From Geobacter sp. (GTDB taxonomy: Bacteria > Desulfobacterota > Desulfuromonadia > Geobacterales > Geobacteraceae): a stretch of DNA of 20,990 nt. The stretch covers positions 1 to 20,990 of the forward strand of contig RPRC01000133.1 in assembly GCA_003857395.1 (NCBI GenBank). The letters are read 5' to 3'. A program made the position numbers and the translations under genes. Positions 7,668 through 15,910 of the stretch are shown one piece after another (the stretch's first letter is position 1; every line of letters begins with the position of its first letter). A model generated the notes under the pieces. That model worked only from the letters and a program-made list of their open reading frames with translations, ran no database searches and was not told the origin of the DNA.

Positions 7668-10052
7668 TTACCCCGGCAGGCTCCTGGTCAGGTCGTGCGT
7701 CCACCTGTGGAGGATAGTGGCGATCTGGGCTGCATTGAAGGGTTTCGAAAGGTAATCGTCCATTCCAGCCGCAAGGCAGAGTTCCCGGTCACCTTCCAAG
7801 GCATGGGCAGTTAATGCGACGATGGGTATCCGCTGACCATTCTTCCCAGCAAGGGATTCCCGCTGCCGGATCATACTCGCGGCTTCATACCCGTCGACCT
7901 CCGGCATCTGGCAGTCCATGAACACGAGGTCGTAACTGTTACTGAAAACCGATTCAACTGCGAGAGCTCCGTCATCAACCACATCAACCAGGCAATTCAG
8001 ACTTTCCAGAATCAGTTTGCCTACTTCCTGGTTTACGAGATTGTCTTCCGCAAGCAGGACACAGAGTTTGCGGCTGTTCGGCACGTTTTCAGGCACTGTA
8101 TTTCGAGCTTCAAGGGCATCGTTTTGCCGCAGAGGGGAAAGACTTCGAGGAAGGCGAACCGTGAACCAGAAAAGTGAGCCTTTTCCCAGGCTGGTTTCCA
8201 CCCCGATCGACCCACCCAGCATTTCAATTAGTTGCTTTGAAATGGCCAGTCCCAGCCCGGTTCCCTCATGGCGGCGTGCCATGGATGCATCGGCCTGGGA
8301 GAAGGCATCGAAGATGTGGGGAAGGGTGGTTGTGTCAATGCCCTGTCCGGTGTCTCGAACAGTGAAGCGAAGGGCCAGGTCCTTCCCGGAATCCTCTTCA
8401 AGATTCACCTGGAGGGAAACCTCTCCCGCGTCGGTAAATTTCAGGGCGTTACCGAGGAGATTGATCAGTACCTGGCGAAGGCGAAGCGTATCGCCATGCA
8501 GTGTGTCCGGGACCTCGCCGTCCAGGAAGATCGAAAGCAGGAGTCCTTTTTTCTGGGCCTTGACCAGGAAGAGTTCCCTGACATCATTCACCAATTCCCG
8601 AAGGCTGAAATCCGATGGCAGCAGTTCCAGTCGTCCCGCCTCGATCTTGGAAAAATCAAGGATGTCGTTGATAACTTCCAGGAGCTTTTCCGCTGAGCTA
8701 TGGGCCATGCGGGCGAGGCGTAGCTGCGACTCTTCCATTTTCGAGTCGATCAGCAGGTCCAGCATCCCGAGAACGCCATTCATGGGCGTACGGATTTCAT
8801 GGCTCATGTTGGCCAGAAACTGCGATTTAGCAAGATTTGCCGTCTCTGCAGCGTTTTTCGCAAGGTGCAATGCCTCCTCGGTATGCTTGCGTTCGGTAAT
8901 GTCCAAGGCTACGCAGACAATCCCCTGGACGGTGCTTCTCGAACCGTGCATGACGGAAGCGGAGAAAATTACCGGTATCAGGTCTCCGTTTTTAGCCTGG
9001 TAGGTTGTTTCAATATTGCTGACATAGCCTTTCGAGATGATTCTGGCGAGGTTGCCGATGTTTTCCCCACTCTCCTTCAGGGGATCGCTGTACTGGAGGA
9101 TCTGGTAAATGGGAGCGCCAATCAGTTCTTTTTCCCCATAGCCAAGAAGTACCAGAGTTGCCCTGTTTACCTGTTCGATGATGCCCTCGGGCGAAATAAC
9201 AATCAAGGTGTCATTCATCGATTTGATGATGTTTTCCGTATACTCTCGGGAGGCAATGATATCTCGTTGGGAATTTTGTAATGCCGAAGTCATGGAGTTG
9301 AAGGAGTGGCCGAGATGCTCCAGTTCGTCACCGGTTCGGATGTCAGCACGCGCTGCCAGGTCACCGTGGGCGACCTGTTCAGTGGTGCGTGCGAGGGAAG
9401 AGATGGGCTTTGTCAGTTTTCGGGCAAAGAAAAAAGCGACAAAAATTCCGACGGTGAGACTGAGAAGAGCCATAAGAGACGTACGGAGGTACATGTCGCT
9501 GATGTCGGAATTAAATTTTTTCAGGGACAGACCAATGTGGATCCACCCCCAATCGATGCCAGAGTACTGGAATGGGTGTGAATAATGGTACACTTCTTCC
9601 TTCGATATTTCAGTGTTGAGAAACTGATTGCCTGCTATTCGCGCTCCTGGAGGTATCCATTCTCCCTTCAGATTTTTTTGCTCCCAGCCTTGTTTCGTTA
9701 TAATCAGGGAAAACCCGTCATTGCGGGTGACCACCACATAAACAATCGACGGACTTTCCTGTACGACACGCAGACAATGCTCGACAACCGTGCCGAAGTC
9801 TTCGGTAATAATGGCACTTGCCGTGACCTGGTCGATGGAGGTGACGGTGCTTTTCGCCTCCGATTCCATTGCATCGAGAATTGCCGTTCTCTGGAAAGGA
9901 ATTGTTGCGAGGACGAAAAGCCCGAGGCTGATGATAATGAGGGTCGACGAAATCATTGCGACCCGGATAACAATTCGATGAGGTTTCAATAATCTCAGAA
10001 AGCGGTTTTGCTTATTTTTCTTTGTAATTTCCATAGGAGTCTCTGACCGCAT
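7668..10052 (-). CDS. Membrane hybrid sensor histidine kinase (HAMP-PAS-HisKA-HATPase-REC)
   Basis: This is a 794-residue inner-membrane hybrid kinase. The order of parts is: membrane segment about 28-52; periplasmic sensor region about 53-188; second membrane segment about 190-210; HAMP about 211-263; PAS about 272-388; HisKA with His418 in NMSHEIRTPMNG; ATPase with Asn535 (NLLGNALKF), Asp567 (RDTGQGI) and GTGLGLAI (597-604); and a C-terminal receiver with Asp713 (FMDCQMP) and Lys770. The periplasmic region of about 135 residues could contact the binding proteins encoded just upstream. A hybrid kinase needs an HPt partner, and one is encoded at the head of this block. The ATG at 10052 has AGAGGAG close before it. 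A TTGACA lies at 10116-10121 without a clear -10. The small gap to the binding-protein genes suggests partial cotranscription. Confidence 0.95.
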   Translation of the reverse strand: MRSETPMEITKKNKQNRFLRLLKPHRIVIRVAMISSTLIIISLGLFVLATIPFQRTAILDAMESEAKSTVTSIDQVTASAIITEDFGTVVEHCLRVVQESPSIVYVVVTRNDGFSLIITKQGWEQKNLKGEWIPPGARIAGNQFLNTEISKEEVYHYSHPFQYSGIDWGWIHIGLSLKKFNSDISDMYLRTSLMALLSLTVGIFVAFFFARKLTKPISSLARTTEQVAHGDLAARADIRTGDELEHLGHSFNSMTSALQNSQRDIIASREYTENIIKSMNDTLIVISPEGIIEQVNRATLVLLGYGEKELIGAPIYQILQYSDPLKESGENIGNLARIISKGYVSNIETTYQAKNGDLIPVIFSASVMHGSRSTVQGIVCVALDITERKHTEEALHLAKNAAETANLAKSQFLANMSHEIRTPMNGVLGMLDLLIDSKMEESQLRLARMAHSSAEKLLEVINDILDFSKIEAGRLELLPSDFSLRELVNDVRELFLVKAQKKGLLLSIFLDGEVPDTLHGDTLRLRQVLINLLGNALKFTDAGEVSLQVNLEEDSGKDLALRFTVRDTGQGIDTTTLPHIFDAFSQADASMARRHEGTGLGLAISKQLIEMLGGSIGVETSLGKGSLFWFTVRLPRSLSPLRQNDALEARNTVPENVPNSRKLCVLLAEDNLVNQEVGKLILESLNCLVDVVDDGALAVESVFSNSYDLVFMDCQMPEVDGYEAASMIRQRESLAGKNGQRIPIVALTAHALEGDRELCLAAGMDDYLSKPFNAAQIATILHRWTHDLTRSLPG

Positions 10053-10142
10053 TTCATCTCCTCTTTCGTGGTTTTCGAGCCAGATTTGAATACTCTTCGT
10101 GCAACGAAGTTATTGTGTCAAGATACAGCCTGAGCAGCATTG

Positions 10143-10173
10143 AAAAAAACCGAACAGAGAATCAACTTGATTC
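10143..10173 (-). terminator. Weak candidate terminator after the binding-protein genes
   Basis: GAATC/GATTC around a five-base centre (10159-10173) is followed on the minus strand, after nine bases, by a run of seven T (10143-10149). The stem is short and A/T-rich and the T-run is displaced, so at best it is leaky. It lies between the binding-protein genes and the hybrid kinase. Confidence 0.22.
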
Positions 10174-10176
10174 GAG

Positions 10177-10329
10177 CTATTTCAGCAATTGAAGTGCCAC
10201 ACCGAGGAACATATTCTGATTGAAATTTTTCAAGGCCTCCCGTTTTTCTGCTGACCGGGATCTGCAAAGCGGAACTGCCTTAACAGGGACTTTTATCGTA
10301 CGGGAGACAAGCTGTTTGTTCTTATTCAT
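10177..10329 (-). CDS. Possible 50-residue small protein overlapping the end of the first binding-protein gene
   Basis: An ATG inside the last codons of the binding-protein gene (10322-11284) opens a 50-codon frame, with an 8-base ATGAATAA overlap. This arrangement can allow translational coupling. The product is basic, with no membrane segment or signal peptide, and ends in a short hydrophobic stretch (MFLGVALQLLK). There is no ribosome-binding site of its own. I do not recognise it, and it may be a chance frame. Confidence 0.25.
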   Translation of the reverse strand: MNKNKQLVSRTIKVPVKAVPLCRSRSAEKREALKNFNQNMFLGVALQLLK

Positions 10330-11284
10330 GGTAACCGTATTGTCGCTGGAGTTTAAGGCGTCTGTTTTCCCTGAAAAGCTTTTCCATCTGCGTGAGATAT
10401 TCGGGTCGAAACGAGACCAGACTGTCCATCCGGAACAGGGTAAGGAGCTGTTTCCCCTGGGGACTCTGCTCAAGGGTGCCAAGGACTTCTTGGATGGTTT
10501 CCCGGTGCTGAACCGGGAGCCCCTTTCTCACGGCAATGATACTGCTGGGCCATGGCGGAGATTCCTCCAGGACCAGCAGATCCCTCGACAGTTGAGGATT
10601 GAGTTCGGCCATGACCCGCAGACTGCGGTGTGTTACGATACAGGCGTCAGCTTTTCGAAAAAAGACCGTAAATATGCAGGTGGACGGTTTTGTCATAGTA
10701 CGTGTGCTTGCAAAGAAATGCGTCGAATTTCGCACGCCCTGGCGTATGAGCAGCGTGTCGAGCCACAGACTGCGGCGGTCAGTACTGAGATCTGTCTGCT
10801 GGAGGAGTGTCTTGCCTTTCAGGTCTGTCAGAGAATGTGAGCCGCTGTCTTTTCTGACGACTAGCACCAGCCGGTCGTAGAGATCTTTGCCTCTAGTCGG
10901 AATAAACAGCGGTTCCAGGGGTACCTTTTCCCGGAGTTCCAGATATTCAGCGGAGAGAAGAACCACCAGGTCGATCTTTTTTGATCTGATGTCTGTTTCG
11001 ATTTCTGCAAGAGTGCTGCAAATGCGCGTGCTTGAGGTCCCGCCCCATTTATCGGCAACGATATTGGTCCAGAGTGCTGCTATGGACTGGGCCCGGTCTT
11101 TGCTCACATCAAGGAAGGTGCTTTTGGAAAATGCTACGGAGGTATGGAGCATTTCAGCGCCACCGGCTGCTCGCGGGGTTACGGCGAGCTGCATGAACAG
11201 CAGCAATGGTATAAGAGCTCGGCAGCACCCAACATGTCTGCCGTAAAAAGCGCCCGAGGATTTTTTGCTGGTCATATCCTTCAT
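10322..11284 (-). CDS. PhnD-like periplasmic substrate-binding protein, copy 1
   Basis: This 320-residue exported protein is related to the phosphonate/phosphite binding-protein (PhnD-like) family. A signal peptide with hydrophobic core about 23-35 probably ends near residue 42. Landmarks shared with its three neighbours are VVRKDSG (142-148), WLDTLLIRQG (174-183), VFFRKADACIVT (207-218), AELNPQLSRDL (226-236) and the C-terminal FRPEYL (292-297). It lacks the serine-rich loop (S-x-S-G type) that grips phosphonate in classical PhnD. It starts inside the stop of copy 2 (ATGA overlap), so it is translated with it. No ABC permease or ATPase gene is nearby. Ligand unknown; a sensory role with the hybrid kinase just downstream is inferred from context. 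Confidence 0.88.
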   Translation of the reverse strand: MKDMTSKKSSGAFYGRHVGCCRALIPLLLFMQLAVTPRAAGGAEMLHTSVAFSKSTFLDVSKDRAQSIAALWTNIVADKWGGTSSTRICSTLAEIETDIRSKKIDLVVLLSAEYLELREKVPLEPLFIPTRGKDLYDRLVLVVRKDSGSHSLTDLKGKTLLQQTDLSTDRRSLWLDTLLIRQGVRNSTHFFASTRTMTKPSTCIFTVFFRKADACIVTHRSLRVMAELNPQLSRDLLVLEESPPWPSSIIAVRKGLPVQHRETIQEVLGTLEQSPQGKQLLTLFRMDSLVSFRPEYLTQMEKLFRENRRLKLQRQYGYHE

Positions 11285-12267
11285 CCTTTATTTACCTTTT
11301 TTGCCAACAACCGATCACGTTCCTTCAGCAGTTCTTCCAATCCCTCGAGATATGATGGCTGGAACAGGATGGCCCGGTCCATCTGGAACAGGGTAAACAT
11401 TTGTTTGCCGACGGTGTTTTCATGGAGATGCATGGCTGCATTTTCAATCGAGCGTTTCAAGCGTTCGCTCACATTGTCTGGTATGCAGGTAATATCTCCG
11501 AGGAAACTGCGCGATTCGGCGATTACCATCAACTGCCTGCCAAGCTGGGGGTTCATGGCCGCGCTGGTTTCCAGTGTTCCGCGGGTGACGATAGCTGCAT
11601 CGGTCTTCTTGAAAAAAACGCTCATGATTGCTTGAGAGGCAGAGGCCGACTCTTTCATCTGTCCGAAAAACGTTGCAGGATTTTTCTTTCCATCCTGAAG
11701 TAAAAGCACATCAAGCCAGATTTGGCCGGCCGAGTACTTCCTTCTGGCGGCGATAAGTATGGATCTGTTCCGCAGGTCGCGCAGTGAAGTAAATCCGCTG
11801 TCGCGGTGGGTGACCAGGATGAATTGCCGCATTTTACCGGTATTGCTGAGAGACACAAGGGCTGGTGACAGGGGCGCTGTTCTGCGGATTTTAAGAAACT
11901 CCAGCGCCGGTAGGCTGACAACAATCAGCTCGCCTTTTTTTACCGCGGCAAGCAGGTCCTCCGTCCTGTTGTAAATAACTGTTTGCGGATCAGCCTTGAT
12001 CCCCATACCGCGGGCCAGTTCTTTGGTCCAGAGCTGCATGGCCACCTGCACATCGCGCTGATCAACATCGGGAAACACCCCGGCCGAGAATCCCACCTTC
12101 AAAATCTTCGGGAAAGAGTCAGACTGGTCGGCGAAAGTGACCTGCGCAAGCCCGAGCAGGGCGATGGCCATTGTCAGGGCAAGGGCAAGCAATTTCAAAA
12201 ATGGGGGGCAGGGTGCAAGATGAAACCTGTCTGAAGTCTGTATATTCTCTGATTTGGCAAGGGCCAT
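11281..12267 (-). CDS. PhnD-like periplasmic substrate-binding protein, copy 2
   Basis: This 328-residue protein has a long basic N-region and a hydrophobic core about 23-41, with a likely signal cleavage after TFA (46). Family landmarks are HRDSGFTSLRDL (154-165), WLDVLLLQDG (184-193), VFFKKTDAAIVT (217-228), MNPQLGRQL (238-246) and LFQMDRAI (293-300) with QPSYL replacing RPEYL. It is the most divergent of the four in these motifs. It starts 2 bases after the stop of copy 3, with AAGGAA upstream, and its own stop overlaps the start of copy 1, so the three form one translational run. Ligand and partner unknown; the whole set fits paralogues from tandem duplication that have drifted apart. Confidence 0.88.
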   Translation of the reverse strand: MALAKSENIQTSDRFHLAPCPPFLKLLALALTMAIALLGLAQVTFADQSDSFPKILKVGFSAGVFPDVDQRDVQVAMQLWTKELARGMGIKADPQTVIYNRTEDLLAAVKKGELIVVSLPALEFLKIRRTAPLSPALVSLSNTGKMRQFILVTHRDSGFTSLRDLRNRSILIAARRKYSAGQIWLDVLLLQDGKKNPATFFGQMKESASASQAIMSVFFKKTDAAIVTRGTLETSAAMNPQLGRQLMVIAESRSFLGDITCIPDNVSERLKRSIENAAMHLHENTVGKQMFTLFQMDRAILFQPSYLEGLEELLKERDRLLAKKVNKG

Positions 12268-12269
12268 GA

Positions 12270-13214
12270 TTAGTTCCTTGAGTTCCTTGCGCGTTGGTCA
12301 AACCTGGTCTTGAGACGCTGATGCTCTGCAAAAAGCGCTTCTGTTGCGGTGAGGTACTCCGGCCGAAAAGGAATAAGCTTGTTTACCTGAAAAAGCAAGA
12401 GGAGCTGTTTGCCATCTGGGGAATCATGAAGTGTCAGAAACGCCTGTCTGATTTTGTCCCTGACCTCGTCGGGCAACCTGCGGTCGACGGAAATGATGCC
12501 TTGAGACAGCTTGCTCATTTTGGCAATCGGCACCAGTTCTCTGCCGATTTGCGGGTTCATCTCCGCAGCCAGGTCGAAAATATGGCGGGTCACGACACAG
12601 GCATCCGCTTGGCGAAAGAAAACGGGCATGATTCCGCGAGAGGTCGTCCGGGTATTCTTCACTACGGAAAAATACGTCTCTATGCTCTTGTGTCCATCGC
12701 GCATCAGCAGAGTCTCAATCCATATGTGAAACATGCTGTTGATTGGGTTCCGGTATGGCATCACCAGCGTTTTGCGTTTCAGGTCTGCCAATGAGCGGAT
12801 GTCGCTGTCTTTTCTCACCAAGAGCAGGAGTTCCGTTTCGTGGCCGCTGCTGGATGCAGAAATCAGGATCGGATCCACGGGGACGTGCTTCCTCATTTCC
12901 ATGAAATCTTCGGGCGGCCCGCACAGAACTCGGACCTTGCCGCTTTTCAGTGCCGAGGCCATCTCGGAAACGGAGTCGTAGTATTTGGCCTCGCTTTTGC
13001 CGAAATATTTCCACGCGACTTTTTGAATCAAGATACTGACAGCGGCTTTGATGTCCTGATTGGTCGTATCCTGGTACGCGTTGCCCGTGTAGCCCAGGCT
13101 GAGGTGGAAATCTTCTCCCGCATTTGCTCTCTGGACGGGTAAAATGCTTATAACCGTGATCAAAGATGCCATTACCGCAGTTGAGACCATGTTCCCCCCG
13201 TTGAAAATTCTCAT
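12270..13214 (-). CDS. PhnD-like periplasmic substrate-binding protein, copy 3
   Basis: The product is 314 residues from the ATG at 13214, which has AAAAGGA six bases upstream; a longer reading would use a TTG 12 codons earlier without a ribosome site. The signal peptide ends near RANA (32). Landmarks are LVRKDSDIRSLADLK (132-146), WIETLLMRDG (165-174), VFFRQADACVVT (198-209), EMNPQIGREL (218-227) and LFQVNKLIPFRPEYL (274-288). The segment where PhnD has its phosphonate-binding serines is replaced by a proline/asparagine-rich stretch (153-163). It is closest to copy 4 in motif wording. A gap of 116 bases separates it from copy 4, with no clear promoter seen. Confidence 0.9.
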   Translation of the reverse strand: MRIFNGGNMVSTAVMASLITVISILPVQRANAGEDFHLSLGYTGNAYQDTTNQDIKAAVSILIQKVAWKYFGKSEAKYYDSVSEMASALKSGKVRVLCGPPEDFMEMRKHVPVDPILISASSSGHETELLLLVRKDSDIRSLADLKRKTLVMPYRNPINSMFHIWIETLLMRDGHKSIETYFSVVKNTRTTSRGIMPVFFRQADACVVTRHIFDLAAEMNPQIGRELVPIAKMSKLSQGIISVDRRLPDEVRDKIRQAFLTLHDSPDGKQLLLLFQVNKLIPFRPEYLTATEALFAEHQRLKTRFDQRARNSRN

Positions 13215-13330
13215 CACGATTCCTTTTGTTGCCGACCCTCTGGCAGTCAAGCTTTCAGGTCATTCCCTTCTGAGATGCACAATTTGCCGTTTTTGTGAAT
13301 CTATCTTTGCCCTAACTATCCCGTGCGGTT

Positions 13331-14257
13331 TTAATGCTTGCGGCTGATGCCGCGTTTGAGAGTGCGATGCTCGGTAAAAAATGCCTCAGTTGCCCGCAGG
13401 TATTCTGGACGATAGGGGATAAGTTCGCTCAGCTGGAAGAGCAGGAACAGCTGTCGTCCCTCCTGGTCTTCATGGATGGTCCGCAGCGCTTGAATCAGTT
13501 TCTGTTTGAGGTCGGCCTGAAGATCGGGACGAATCACGATGATACCCCCGGCCAATTTGTCGACTCGCGCTATAATCTTCAATTCTTTACTGATCTGCGG
13601 GTTCAATTCCGAGGTCAGCTCGAAGATCTGACTCGTTACAACACAGGCGTCGGCCTGATGGAAAAAGACTTGCATCAAGGACAGGGAAGGGTTTTTCGTT
13701 TCTTTGACCAAGGAGAAAAATGCTTCCTTGTTGTAAGCGCCTTCCCGCATGAGCAGGGTTTCCAGCCAGGTAAAGTACATGTTGCCGTATTGGACGATTC
13801 TTGCCGGAACTGCAATAGTTCGATCTTTCAGTCCGCGAACCGTGCTGATGCCGCTGTCCTTCCTTGTCAGCAACAGCAGTTCCACCTCATGGCCTTTATC
13901 TGTCGCTGTCACCATTACCGGCTCGAGAGGCACTCGGGAGACCATCGCAAGAAAGTCTTCGGGCGTCAGGGCCACGGCATCGAGCTTTTTTGCCAGCAAC
14001 CCCTGCTCGATTTCCGCCAAGGAGTTATAGATGCGGGAGTCGGCCGAACCGACAGTCTTTCTAGCCAGCTTTTGCGAAAGGATGCGGACGGCAACCCTGA
14101 TATCTTCCCTCGGTACATTCACGAATGCCTTGCTGGAGAAGCCGATGTTGACATGAAAGGTCGCGGGTCCGGCCCCGGAGACATGTGCGGTCAGGGCCGA
14201 CACGAGGCACAGGAGAAAGGCGCTGCATGTCACAATGATGCGTTTCAGTAAAGACAC
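13331..14257 (-). CDS. PhnD-like periplasmic substrate-binding protein, copy 4
   Basis: This is the first of the four binding-protein genes in transcription order, with a 308-residue product. The signal peptide has hydrophobic core 6-24 and likely ends after VSGA (29). Landmarks are LTRKDSGISTVRGLK (130-144), WLETLLMREG (164-173), VFFHQADACVVT (197-208), ELNPQISKEL (217-226) and LFQLSELIPYRPEYL (273-287). The start is a GTG; AAGGA lies about 14 bases before it, rather far, so the exact start is less sure. It begins 41 bases after the TolC-like gene and is probably in the same transcript. No transporter partner genes follow. The ligand cannot be read from the sequence. Confidence 0.9.
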   Translation of the reverse strand: MSLLKRIIVTCSAFLLCLVSALTAHVSGAGPATFHVNIGFSSKAFVNVPREDIRVAVRILSQKLARKTVGSADSRIYNSLAEIEQGLLAKKLDAVALTPEDFLAMVSRVPLEPVMVTATDKGHEVELLLLTRKDSGISTVRGLKDRTIAVPARIVQYGNMYFTWLETLLMREGAYNKEAFFSLVKETKNPSLSLMQVFFHQADACVVTSQIFELTSELNPQISKELKIIARVDKLAGGIIVIRPDLQADLKQKLIQALRTIHEDQEGRQLFLLFQLSELIPYRPEYLRATEAFFTEHRTLKRGISRKH

Positions 14258-14298
14258 GGTTTCTATTCTATCCTTTTCCTGTTCTGTCCTGAGATTTG

Positions 14299-15843
14299 TC
14301 AGTGAGTACTTTTGATGAGCGCTGCTACCTCGTTGCCGACGACAAAGTCCAGGTTTGCCTGCGCTTCCAGGTGGTCGTAGAGAGTCTTCAGGTGTTGAGC
14401 CTTCATCAGTGATTCCATCAGCTGTGCTTCAATCACATCTTTCGTCTCCACCAGCTCTTCCTGATAGGCTCGCTCGTTCAGTGACCTGTTTTCTTCTGCA
14501 GAAATCGCGGCGGACTCGGTGGAGGTCTGCTGGTCCTGCGCTTTCATGAGTTGGATGAAGAGGTGTTTTACCTGGAGGGCAAGACCCTCCCGGAGCAGTA
14601 GCTGCTGCTCTTTGAGTTTCGCAAGGCGTGCTTTTGCCTCACGTACCTCATTCGTGGTGCGCAGGCCGTCAAAGAGCGGGATTTCCAGACCGATGCCGAT
14701 CGACCAGGAGTTCCTGTTTTCCGGGGTAACGATACCCTTGTCATAGGAATTCTCGATTCTGTTCAGATTGCCGAACAGGCCGACTTTCGGCAGATGTCCG
14801 CTTCTGGCTTCGCAGATCTTCGCCTCGGCAGCTGTCAAGCCGGCTTCCATTCTCGCCCAGTCAGGGTTGAACCGATAGGATTCGCTTACCAGGTCATGCA
14901 GGTCTCTTCTGACTGGCGTGAAGGGGAGGTTTTCGGCCGCCACTTCGATTGGCGTGTCCCAGGGAATGGCCATGGAATTGGTAAGGGCCGCCTTGGCTAA
15001 CTTCTCGTTCGCCTCCAGGGACGAGACGGCCGAGCGCAACCATTCGACCATCGTCTTGTTACGGAGATAGTCGGTCTTTTTTACCCTTCCGGAACCCTTT
15101 GTGTAAAGGTTTTCGGTCAGTTCCAGAGTGACTTCCATGCGGGCGAGGGTATCTCTGCCGATCGTGAGAAGCTCCTTGCCGAGGACCGCCCCGTAATAGT
15201 AGCGGGTGGTGTCGTAGGTGACCTGCAGATCGGTCCTGCGTGATTCCTCTTTTGCCGCGCGGAGCCCCTGATCAGCCTGCCGAACAATCGAGCTGATCTT
15301 GCCGCCGGTATAGAGTGGCAGCGTGGCGTTTAGGGAGGCAACGAAGTTCTGGCGGTCCATCAGCTTGACGTTCTGTTCGGGAACGGGGAGGCTAGTGAGC
15401 GGAATCGTTATTCCGCCTGGGATGGTTACCGGAATCGACATGCCCGGCGGCAATGATATGTCTCTGCCGGGAAAAATGAAGTTCGGGTCTTCATCCAGGA
15501 TCGAGTAGGTGGCCTTGATGCCCACCTGCGGCCAGTAGGCCGAGAGGGCCTGACGGTGCTGTGCCGCGGCAATTTCGATGCTGTAGCGAGAGGCGGCCTG
15601 TGCGTGGTTGTTTCGGAGCGCCAGGTCGATACAGTCCTTGAGAGTCAGTTTGGTGAATTGCGGCGCTGTTTTCGCCAAAGTTGGGGGGGCGAGCAACGCA
15701 TGTTCGCCGGCTTGTGCCGCTGAAAGCGACAGGCTGCTTACGGTGAATAACCCGACAAGCATCAGGGTGATTCGAATCAGGCCGGGTGTCTCCACAGGTC
15801 TGTTGCTCCCTATGGGACGCCCTTTTCTACGGTGATTGTGCAT
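14299..15843 (-). CDS. TolC-family outer-membrane efflux protein
   Basis: This 514-residue protein of the outer-membrane efflux (OEP/TolC) family would form the channel across the outer membrane for efflux or type I secretion. A basic N-region and hydrophobic core 22-40 end at AAQA (45), a good signal site. The mature part opens with the typical LTLKDCIDLALRNNHAQAAS (66-85), and long heptad-like helices follow with the second repeat in the C-terminal half (IGIGLEIPLFDGLRT). A proline-rich insert soon after the first strand resembles an extracellular loop. The ATG at 15843 has AAGGA five bases before it; a reading 68 codons longer would overlap the HPt gene and lacks support. No membrane-fusion or inner-membrane pump gene is present in the window, which is unusual for TolC. 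It lies 67 bases after the HPt gene. Confidence 0.93.
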   Translation of the reverse strand: MHNHRRKGRPIGSNRPVETPGLIRITLMLVGLFTVSSLSLSAAQAGEHALLAPPTLAKTAPQFTKLTLKDCIDLALRNNHAQAASRYSIEIAAAQHRQALSAYWPQVGIKATYSILDEDPNFIFPGRDISLPPGMSIPVTIPGGITIPLTSLPVPEQNVKLMDRQNFVASLNATLPLYTGGKISSIVRQADQGLRAAKEESRRTDLQVTYDTTRYYYGAVLGKELLTIGRDTLARMEVTLELTENLYTKGSGRVKKTDYLRNKTMVEWLRSAVSSLEANEKLAKAALTNSMAIPWDTPIEVAAENLPFTPVRRDLHDLVSESYRFNPDWARMEAGLTAAEAKICEARSGHLPKVGLFGNLNRIENSYDKGIVTPENRNSWSIGIGLEIPLFDGLRTTNEVREAKARLAKLKEQQLLLREGLALQVKHLFIQLMKAQDQQTSTESAAISAEENRSLNERAYQEELVETKDVIEAQLMESLMKAQHLKTLYDHLEAQANLDFVVGNEVAALIKSTH

Positions 15844-15910
15844 GGTAATCCTTTCGTTCACCTTAGCTGGTTTCTGTGTGCTGCGGGTACAGAGTAAAGC
15901 GAGTTCGCCA

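Noticed and set aside
13334..14251. Plus-strand open frame of 305 codons opposite binding-protein copy 4
   Set aside because: It is the mirror of a clear signal-peptide protein with family motifs; no ribosome-binding site or known domain supports the plus-strand reading.
10322..14257. Simple reading as a phosphate or phosphonate uptake operon
   Set aside because: No permease, ATPase or phosphonate-breakdown genes are present, and the phosphonate-binding serine loop is not conserved.
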